Assembly (NCBI GenBank): GCA_038221545.1
Contig: JBBRIE010000214.1
Span: 1-5,140, forward strand
Direction of reading: 5' to 3'
Length of the DNA stretch: 5,140 nucleotides
From: JBBQNY01 sp038221545
Lineage (GTDB): Bacteria; Pseudomonadota; Gammaproteobacteria; Xanthomonadales; Ahniellaceae
Below are positions 1 to 5,140 of the stretch, piece after piece. A program made the translations under genes and the position numbers. The notes under the pieces were generated by a model. The model was not told where the DNA came from. It ran no database searches and worked only from the letters and a program-made list of their open reading frames with translations. The stretch's first letter is position 1. Every line of letters starts with the position of its first letter.

Positions 1-2697
1 CAGCCGGTGTTCACCCTTGAGAAGGAAGACATCAAGGCAACCGGTCTGACCTCGATCGGCGACATCATCCAGAACCTCACCACCAACGGCTCCGCGCTGA
101 ACTCCACGTTCAACAACGGCGGCAACGGCGAAACCCGCGTCAGCCTGCGCAACCTCGGCTCCAACCGCACCCTGGTGCTGGTCAACGGCCATCGTTGGGT
201 GTCGGGCACCGGCCTCGGCGGCTCGGTAGACCTCAACACCATCCCGACCGCTGCAGTCGAGCGCATCGAAGTCCTGAAGGACGGCGCGTCCTCGATCTAC
301 GGCTCCGACGCGATCGCGGGCGTGGTCAACATCATCCTGCGCACCGATTACGACGGCGCGGAAGCGAACGCCGAATACGGCGAATTCGAGGATGGAGACG
401 GCGCACGCCAGGCGTACGACTTCACCATCGGCACCACCACCGAGCGTGGCTCGCTCATGTTCAACGCCGCCTATGTGCAAGAAGATCCGGTGTTCGCCGG
501 CGATCGCGAGATCTCCGCCGAGCCGCAGTTTGGCACCGGCGTTTCGTTCGGTTCGGGCACTTCGCCCTTCGGCCGTTTCGCGCTCTGCAACGGCACCATC
601 AGCGCGACCGGCGCCTGCTCGGGCACGCTGACGCAGCCGGGCGGTGTCCCGGGCACGTTCACGTACAATCCGGGTGGCGTGGGCCTCACCGGCTTCCGTA
701 CGCGCGTCTCACCGGGCGATGTCTTCAACTTCGCGCCGCAGAACTACCTGCTGACCCCGCAGGAGCGCACCTCGATCTTCACCAGCGGTTCGTACAACTT
801 CAGCGACAACCTGCGCTTCACCACGATGGCCGTCTACAACGAGCGCAAGTCTTCGCAGCTGCTGGCGGCGATCCCGATCACGCTCGGAGCGGCGGGCTCC
901 AACGCTGCGCAGCGCGCGATCACGATCAGCCAGTTCAGCGTCTTCAACCCGTTCGGTCTGCCGGTCGGCCGCATCAACCGCCGTGCGGTTGAGACGGGTG
1001 GCCGCACGTTCTCGCAGAACGTCAAGTCGTACGCCTTCAACGGCACCTTCGAGGGCAACTTCGACTTCTTCGATCGTGGCTTCTCGTGGGATGCGGGTTA
1101 CACCTACGCCAAGAACGACCAGACCGACACCGAGCAAGGCCAGTTCGAACTCGGCAGACTCCGCACCGCACTCGGCCCGTCATTCCGTGACGCCTCTGGT
1201 GTGGTGCGTTGCGGCACCCCGACCGCCATCATCGCGGGCTGCGTCCCGATCAACCTGCTCGGCGCTCCAGGCAGCATCACGCCTGCCGCGCTCGCGTACT
1301 CGACGTTCCAGGGTACCGATCGCCTCGGCTACGAGATGGTCAACTACTTCGCCAACGTGACCGGTGACATCTTCGAGCTGCCGGCCGGCCCGCTGGCGTT
1401 CGCGGCAGGTTACGAGTATCGCCGGGAGTCGGGCTTCGACCAGCCGGACGCGATCGTCGCGCAGGGCAACACCACCGGCAACAGCCGCCTGCCGACCTCG
1501 GGTACGTTCTCGCTCGACGAGTACTACCTCGAGTTGAACATCCCGATCCTCAAGGACGTGCCGTTCGTCCAGCTGCTCGAGTTCTCCGTCGCCAGCCGCT
1601 ATTCGGATTATTCGAATTTCGGCGACACGACCAACAACAAGGTCGGCTTCAAGTGGAAGCCCATCGATGACCTGCTGTTCCGCGGCAACTACGCGGAAGG
1701 CTTCCGCGCGCCGTCGATCGCCGAGTCGTTCCAGGGCCAGGCGGATTCGTTCCCGACGCTGCTCGATCCCTGCTCGAACGGGCCGGTCGGCAACCGCTTT
1801 GCCGCGCTGACCCCGGCACAGCAGGCGTTCTGCATCGCCAATGGCGTGCCCGCCGGCGGCTACAACCAGGACAACACCCAGATCCGCGTCACCGTGGGTG
1901 GCAATCCGAACCTGCAGCCTGAAGTCGCGACCAACAAGACCCTCGGCGTCGTCTACAGCCCGAGCTGGGTCGAAGGCCTCGACATCGCGCTCGACTGGTG
2001 GAGCATCGAGCTCGAGAACGGCATCCAGGGCCTCGGCGCGCAGACCATCCTCAACACCTGCGTGTTCACCCAGGATCCGGTCACTTGCGGTCTCGTCACC
2101 CGCGGCGCGGGCGGCACCATCGCCGACCTGCTCAACGCGCAGCTCAACTTCGGCACGATCAACATCGAGGGCTGGGATCTGACGGTCAGCTACCGTCTGC
2201 CGGAATTCTCCTTCGGTCAGTTCTCGATGGTGTGGGACAACGCCTACCAGTCCAACTACGACTTCGGCGATGACGAGAGCGTGGTCGGTGAGTACAACGG
2301 CACCGGTGCCAACAACTGGCGCCTGCGCACCAACTTCAACCTGCGTTGGGAACTGGGTGACTGGGGCGCGAACTACGGCCTGCGTTACTACTCCCGCCAG
2401 GAAGAAGAGCTCTGCGGCGTCGCCGGCAGCTTCGACGAGCTCTGCAACGATCCGGACGGCGAGACATTCCAACCGAACATCGGGCAGCCGATCCTGCAGA
2501 ACTACCTCGGTGGCACCACGTACCACGACCTCCAGGTTTCATGGAATGCCCCGTGGAACGCGCGCATCGCGGTGGGTATCAACAACTTCACCGACAAGGA
2601 TCCGCCGGTCGCGACCACTGCGTTCGCGAACTCGTTCGATCCTGCGTACGAAGTGCCGGGCCGTTTCTGGTACGCGCAGTACACCCAGCGCTTCTAA
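1..2697 (+). CDS. TonB-dependent outer-membrane receptor, 5'-truncated by the window
   Basis: Energised transporter that imports a scarce ligand across the outer membrane using TonB-ExbBD; the ligand cannot be read from the sequence. The frame is open at base 1, so signal peptide and TonB box lie upstream; the GTG at 7 is internal. The 898 visible residues begin in the plug (about 1-112): RVSLRNLG at 46-53, LVLVNGHR at 58-65, VDLNTIP at 76-82, and the plug-ending stretch ERIEVLKDGASSIYGSDAIA from 87. The barrel follows, with GNYAEGFRAPSIAE at 562-575, GGNPNLQPE at 633-641, NNFTDKDPP at 861-869, and YEVPGRFWYAQYTQRF at the C-terminus. The terminal Phe is the expected beta-signal for outer-membrane insertion. 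All ten cysteines form close pairs (196/206, 404/414, 591/611, 687/696, 805/815), probably loop disulfides. No frameshift is seen. A strong terminator follows 26 nt after TAA. The family call is secure; the substrate is unknown. Confidence 0.96.
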   Translation, partial: QPVFTLEKEDIKATGLTSIGDIIQNLTTNGSALNSTFNNGGNGETRVSLRNLGSNRTLVLVNGHRWVSGTGLGGSVDLNTIPTAAVERIEVLKDGASSIYGSDAIAGVVNIILRTDYDGAEANAEYGEFEDGDGARQAYDFTIGTTTERGSLMFNAAYVQEDPVFAGDREISAEPQFGTGVSFGSGTSPFGRFALCNGTISATGACSGTLTQPGGVPGTFTYNPGGVGLTGFRTRVSPGDVFNFAPQNYLLTPQERTSIFTSGSYNFSDNLRFTTMAVYNERKSSQLLAAIPITLGAAGSNAAQRAITISQFSVFNPFGLPVGRINRRAVETGGRTFSQNVKSYAFNGTFEGNFDFFDRGFSWDAGYTYAKNDQTDTEQGQFELGRLRTALGPSFRDASGVVRCGTPTAIIAGCVPINLLGAPGSITPAALAYSTFQGTDRLGYEMVNYFANVTGDIFELPAGPLAFAAGYEYRRESGFDQPDAIVAQGNTTGNSRLPTSGTFSLDEYYLELNIPILKDVPFVQLLEFSVASRYSDYSNFGDTTNNKVGFKWKPIDDLLFRGNYAEGFRAPSIAESFQGQADSFPTLLDPCSNGPVGNRFAALTPAQQAFCIANGVPAGGYNQDNTQIRVTVGGNPNLQPEVATNKTLGVVYSPSWVEGLDIALDWWSIELENGIQGLGAQTILNTCVFTQDPVTCGLVTRGAGGTIADLLNAQLNFGTINIEGWDLTVSYRLPEFSFGQFSMVWDNAYQSNYDFGDDESVVGEYNGTGANNWRLRTNFNLRWELGDWGANYGLRYYSRQEEELCGVAGSFDELCNDPDGETFQPNIGQPILQNYLGGTTYHDLQVSWNAPWNARIAVGINNFTDKDPPVATTAFANSFDPAYEVPGRFWYAQYTQRF

Positions 2698-2723
2698 GCA
2701 CCCGTTTCAATTTGCACTCATTC

Positions 2724-2753
2724 AACGGCCCCGGAAACGGGGCCGTTTTTTTT
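2724..2753 (+). terminator. Rho-independent terminator of the receptor gene
   Basis: A perfect GC-rich stem pairs 2724-2733 with 2738-2747 (10 bp, AACGGCCCCG with its complement), closed by a GAAA tetraloop at 2734-2737. Eight Ts run from 2746 to 2753. It begins 26 nt after the receptor stop codon. Read from the other strand, the hairpin is followed by TTGAATGAG and has no T-run, so it should stop plus-strand transcription only. Confidence 0.95.
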
Positions 2754-2833
2754 GCTTGTTCACCGGGTCGGACCCGCGGAGTCATGGACGGACGGGGGGC
2801 GCCGGCCGGGACGGGGCGATTGGCCTTGAGCCG
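2754..2833. other. GC-rich gap between convergent genes
   Basis: This 80-nt stretch separates the receptor terminator from the stop codon of the minus-strand sulfotransferase-like gene. It holds one small inverted repeat (CGGGT at 2764-2768 with ACCCG at 2772-2776, 3-nt loop) and a G-rich run around 2788-2820. No T-tract follows the repeat on the minus strand, so I cannot assign an intrinsic terminator for the minus-strand genes. Confidence 0.6.
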
Positions 2834-3859
2834 TTACGCAGCCAGCGCGCAGGGCAGGTCCAGTGCTTCACGGCGCATGGCCGGAAGCAGAACGCGCTCC
2901 GCCCAGCGCATCGCATGCACCAGGGCCGCACCGTGGCGATCGCGCAGCATTGCGTTGTCGCGCGCGCGTTCGGCGGCGCCGTAGGCCTGTGTGAAGTTCT
3001 TCGAGTGGTGGTGCGCGACCTGCGCGACGCGCGCTTCGATTTCCGCCGGCGAAGCTGCCAGGCCCAGCCAGCGCTGCACCCCGAGCGCGGTGCCGCTCAC
3101 ATCCGCGTAGAGGCGCGACGCTGCCAGCGTGCGCACGCGCGCATCGCCAAGCAGCTCAACGAGATCCAGCGCGAGTTCGCGCTGGGCGGCCCACTGCAGC
3201 GCGGCCGCGCAGATGACGTCGGGTGGCGCCGCCGCTTCGCGCGGCAGCCGTGGCAAAAGGCTCGTCGCACGCAGCGCGCGCTCGGCGGCGAGGCCGATCC
3301 GCGCCTGGGTCGTCGGGCCTTTGAGGATGTTCCGCAGCAGGAAATCCTCGAGTTCCGAATGCAGCAATACGGCGCGTGAATCCGGCAGCGCCTGCATGAG
3401 TTCCGCCGCGACGTTGAGCGCCGCGTGCGTGGGCTTGATCAGCACGCTGCCGCCGGGATGCCAGGGCCGCGCGAGGAGACGGGCGCCGATCTTCACCGTA
3501 TCGGTGAGATCGAAACCCTTCTCGCGCGCGTCTCCAAGCCGGCGCAGGATCAGCGGCTCCTTCAGCGCCACCTGCCGCGGCATCGCGTGCAGGGCGCGCG
3601 CGAGCAGGCTAGAGCCGCAATACGAGGTGTGCCACAACCAGCCGGTCGGCGCCACCTCGATACGATCCAGGCCGATGCGGTCCGCCGACACGCGCTCGGC
3701 GCGGTCGATGGGTGCGCTGATGCGGTGGTCTATGAACGGGGTGCTGTCGAGCGTGTGCTCCGCGATGCGCAGGAACAGGAACACGCGGGTGCGCACGCCG
3801 AGATCAACGGGGAATCGGCGTGCGTCCGCAACGTCCCCGATTGCGTCGACGCTAGTCAC
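2834..3859 (-). CDS. Sulfotransferase-like P-loop protein (divergent, uncharacterised family)
   Basis: Predicted cytoplasmic protein of 341 residues with no signal peptide or membrane segment. WLWHTSYCGSSLLARAL (residues 74-90) looks like the 5'-phosphosulfate/P-loop of sulfotransferases, but lacks the usual PKSGTTW wording. KEPLIL at 100-105 resembles the segment after that loop in this group. LIKPTHAA at 140-147, then SRAVLLHSELEDFLLRNILK at 161-180, resembles the strand-helix carrying the 3'-phosphate-binding Ser. The C-terminal half is helical and Ala/Arg-rich, with HHHSKNFTQAY near 283-293. The start is GTG at 3859, the first usual start codon after the upstream gene's in-frame TGA. A GGAG (3872-3869) lies 9 nt ahead of it. 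It lies 66 nt downstream of a second sulfotransferase gene, so co-transcription is likely. The fold assignment is by motif only; PAPS use and acceptor are unknown, and a kinase-like P-loop role is an alternative. Confidence 0.75.
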   Translation of the reverse strand: MTSVDAIGDVADARRFPVDLGVRTRVFLFLRIAEHTLDSTPFIDHRISAPIDRAERVSADRIGLDRIEVAPTGWLWHTSYCGSSLLARALHAMPRQVALKEPLILRRLGDAREKGFDLTDTVKIGARLLARPWHPGGSVLIKPTHAALNVAAELMQALPDSRAVLLHSELEDFLLRNILKGPTTQARIGLAAERALRATSLLPRLPREAAAPPDVICAAALQWAAQRELALDLVELLGDARVRTLAASRLYADVSGTALGVQRWLGLAASPAEIEARVAQVAHHHSKNFTQAYGAAERARDNAMLRDRHGAALVHAMRWAERVLLPAMRREALDLPCALAA

Positions 3860-3868
3860 CCGAGGCGG

Positions 3869-3872
3869 CTCC
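3869..3872 (-). promoter_or_regulatory. Shine-Dalgarno supporting the GTG start at 3859
   Basis: On the minus strand GGAG lies 9 nt before the GTG. The in-frame sequence between the previous gene's TGA (3928-3926) and this GTG has no ATG, GTG, TTG or CTG codon, so the site and the codon together fix the start. Confidence 0.65.
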
Positions 3873-3925
3873 GGACGACTGGCGTGTGCGTCCGCGCCGG
3901 GCGCGCGGCTGCCTTCGCGCCGGAT

Positions 3926-4765
3926 TCATGCATGGCCCGCGGGAATGTACTTGAACCGGGCCATCTGCTCCCGGTGGCGGGCCACCACGCGCCCGACCTG
4001 GTCGTGACTCAGCACCTGCCGCCACTGGTGGGCGCGACCGGCCCGGAAAAATCGCGCGGTGGTCTTTTCCGACGCCTCGATGAAACCGTCGCGACGTTCG
4101 ATCGCTGCCATGGTCTGGAAGCTGGAGTGGCCGACCGCGCGCGCGACACGGGCGGCGTCGCCCACGCCCAGCAGCCGTGCGATCTTCGCGAACGACTTCT
4201 GCGGCTTGTCGATGAGATCCTCGTAGCGCACCACGCGAAAGCCCGGATGCTCGATGTCGGCCCAGCTCGCGACATGCGTCGACCACGAGCCGAGCAGCTG
4301 CGTCACCCAGCGCGACTCGTTGTCGGTCGCGGTCTCCTCGTTGCCCAGGAAATCGATCGCCTGGTCGATGCCGAGGCCGAAATGGTGGGTCATGCTGACG
4401 ACGACATCGAGCGGATTGCGCACCACGTAGATGCCGCCCGCCGTCACCTGCGGATTGTGCAGCAGGTGATCGCCGAAGCCGCCCCAGTAGTTGTGGCTTT
4501 TGACCAGCACGGTGCCCTGGCCGCAGGCGGCAATGCCCGCCTGCACCTGCGGCCGCAGGGCGCCCAGTTCTGTGACCGACAGACCGGTGCTCGGTCGCCC
4601 GGCGGCCTCGGTGTAGAGCGCCGCGCGCGCCTCGTCGTCGCAGTATCCGGGCAGCTCCGACAACGGCAACGGCGTCGACCGGTTGGCGACCAGGTTGGCC
4701 AGGAACGCGCGCAGCCAAGTGTTGCCGGACTTCGGATAGGAGGCCAGCCAGAGGATATTGCCCAT
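3926..4765 (-). CDS. Sulfotransferase domain protein (Sulfotransfer_1 type)
   Basis: Predicted cytoplasmic enzyme of 279 residues, a normal length for a single-domain bacterial sulfotransferase. It would move the sulfuryl group from PAPS to a hydroxyl or amine of an unidentified acceptor. The 5'-phosphosulfate-binding loop is at the N-terminus (SYPKSGNTWLRAF, 9-21, catalytic-type Lys12). KSHN at 89-92 supplies the likely catalytic His91. The 3'-phosphate site is VVRNPLDVVVS at 114-124 (Arg116, Ser124), and RYEDL at 180-184 is also typical. The C-terminal motif, usually RxGxxGxWK, is altered to RAGRAHQWR (241-249). ATG 4765 is favoured because an in-frame TAG lies 12 nt before it and the P-loop strand starts at once; no good Shine-Dalgarno is visible. 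The gene sits 62 nt after a DUF4097-like gene and 66 nt before a second sulfotransferase-like gene. The family is secure; the acceptor is unknown. Confidence 0.93.
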   Translation of the reverse strand: MGNILWLASYPKSGNTWLRAFLANLVANRSTPLPLSELPGYCDDEARAALYTEAAGRPSTGLSVTELGALRPQVQAGIAACGQGTVLVKSHNYWGGFGDHLLHNPQVTAGGIYVVRNPLDVVVSMTHHFGLGIDQAIDFLGNEETATDNESRWVTQLLGSWSTHVASWADIEHPGFRVVRYEDLIDKPQKSFAKIARLLGVGDAARVARAVGHSSFQTMAAIERRDGFIEASEKTTARFFRAGRAHQWRQVLSHDQVGRVVARHREQMARFKYIPAGHA

Positions 4766-4827
4766 GGCGTCATGCTAGCGAGCGGCTGCGGTCCGGTCAC
4801 GCAGGCGGCAGCATCGGCGCCGCGTCG
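4766..4827 (-). other. Short intergenic spacer, no clear terminator or promoter
   Basis: This 62-nt GC-rich spacer separates the DUF4097-like stop codon from the sulfotransferase start on the minus strand. I see no hairpin followed by a T-run and no convincing -35/-10 pair, which agrees with read-through in one transcript. An ATG at 4773 is out of frame with the sulfotransferase. Confidence 0.5.
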
Positions 4828-5140
4828 TCATCGCGCGCGATGCAGCCGGATATCGCCACTGAACGATTCGATCGCGATCCGTGCGTCTGCACCGGGCGGG
4901 TCGACACGCAGACGGCGGCCGCGGTCGCTCGCGCCGCTGGAATGCGTCGACGCCGCGCCATCCGCGTGCGACTCGATCGATCCCGAAAACGTCTCGGCCA
5001 GGATCGCGACCCGCGCCGGGTCCAGATCGTGGAGGTCGATATCGCCGCCGAGGGACTCGATCCGCCAGCGCGCATCCCGCACGGGCGTGGCTGCAATGGC
5101 GCTGTCGCCGGAAACGCTCTCGAGATCGAGCACCGCAAGG
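4828..5140 (-). CDS. DUF4097-like beta-strand-repeat protein, C-terminal fragment
   Basis: The frame is open at the window end, so the N-terminus, with any signal peptide, lies beyond 5140; 103 complete codons are visible before TGA at 4830-4828. The GTG at 5133 is in frame but probably internal. The fragment repeats a short strand-turn-strand unit: ESVSGDSAI, ESLGGDIDL, ETFSGSIES and finally ESFSGDIRL just before the end. Such SGD/SGS repeats are typical of DUF4097 (putative adhesin-like) proteins, whose strands stack into a beta-solenoid. Such proteins are often exported or envelope-associated, but their function is poorly known. The stretch between the third and fourth units is Ser/Gly/Arg-rich and degenerate. 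It is the first visible gene of the minus-strand cluster, 62 nt ahead of the sulfotransferase. The family call rests on repeat style alone. Confidence 0.8.
   Translation of the reverse strand, partial: LAVLDLESVSGDSAIAATPVRDARWRIESLGGDIDLHDLDPARVAILAETFSGSIESHADGAASTHSSGASDRGRRLRVDPPGADARIAIESFSGDIRLHRAR
4848..5127 (-). repeat. Protein-level repeat, about 21 residues per unit
   Basis: Counting from the first complete codon at 5139, the Glu that opens each ES/ET-x-(S/G)-G-(D/S) unit falls at residues 7, 28, 49 and 91. The spacings are 21, 21 and 42, so one unit near residue 70 has lost the motif. DNA-level identity between the units is low, so this is an old structural repeat and not a recent tandem duplication. 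Confidence 0.7.

Noticed and set aside
7..9. GTG at position 7 as the receptor start codon
   Set aside because: The frame is open upstream, and a start here would remove the signal peptide, TonB box and the beginning of the plug.
1180..2526. 448-codon open frame on the minus strand inside the receptor gene
   Set aside because: It is antisense to a clear receptor CDS, has low-complexity Arg/Val/Ala/Glu-rich sequence with no recognisable domain, and is explained by strong GC-ending codon bias on the coding strand.
2764..2776. Inverted repeat CGGGT-CGG-ACCCG as a terminator for the minus-strand operon
   Set aside because: The stem is only 5 bp and no T-run follows it on the minus strand.
2270..3379. 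369-codon plus-strand frame starting in the receptor and running into the sulfotransferase-like gene
   Set aside because: It crosses the receptor stop, the strong terminator and the antisense of another gene. Its product is Arg/Thr/Ser-rich with no domain.
3930..4718. Overlapping minus-strand frame inside the canonical sulfotransferase
   Set aside because: It is the out-of-frame shadow of a gene with intact catalytic motifs. Only its last 25 codons (3929-3852) were kept, as a speculative bridging frame.
4771..4773. ATG at 4773 as start of the sulfotransferase
   Set aside because: It is not in frame with the PKSGNTW-containing sequence, and the correct frame has a TAG just upstream of ATG 4765.
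4797..5138. Alternative minus-strand frame over the DUF4097-like fragment
   Set aside because: The product is Arg/Ser-rich and lacks the regular SGD repeats seen in the other frame.

Overview
The window is about two-thirds G+C with strongly GC-ending codons. It carries one large outer-membrane receptor gene, so the source is a Gram-negative bacterium. The receptor style (long barrel with cysteine-paired loops) and the neighbouring genes fit a high-GC gammaproteobacterium of the Xanthomonadales/Lysobacterales type. That placement is an inference from protein style, not from a marker gene.

Layout: (1) 1-2697, plus strand: a TonB-dependent receptor whose signal peptide, TonB box and first plug residues lie before the window; the visible part runs intact to its terminal Phe. 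(2) 2724-2753: a strong rho-independent terminator for the receptor transcript, with a 10-bp stem, GAAA tetraloop and eight Ts. (3) 2754-2833: a short GC-rich gap between convergent genes. (4) 2834-3859, minus strand: a divergent P-loop protein related to sulfotransferases, with a GTG start. (5) 3926-4765, minus strand: a canonical Sulfotransfer_1-type sulfotransferase. (6) 4828-5140, minus strand: the C-terminal part of a DUF4097-like beta-strand-repeat protein, cut by the window end.

The three minus-strand genes are separated by only 62 and 66 nt with no obvious terminator between them, so they may form one operon reading DUF4097-like protein, sulfotransferase, sulfotransferase-like protein. 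This group converges on the receptor gene and probably has its own promoter outside the window. Two adjacent but dissimilar PAPS-type sulfotransferase folds suggest sulfation of an unknown acceptor, perhaps a glycan, lipid or peptide. A link to the receptor's ligand is possible but is supported only by proximity.

I see no RNA gene, insertion sequence, CRISPR array, attachment site or other clear mobile element. The most unusual points are the sulfotransferase pair, the atypical P-loop of the distal one, the all-paired cysteines of the receptor, and a small Arg-rich reading frame bridging the two sulfotransferase genes.
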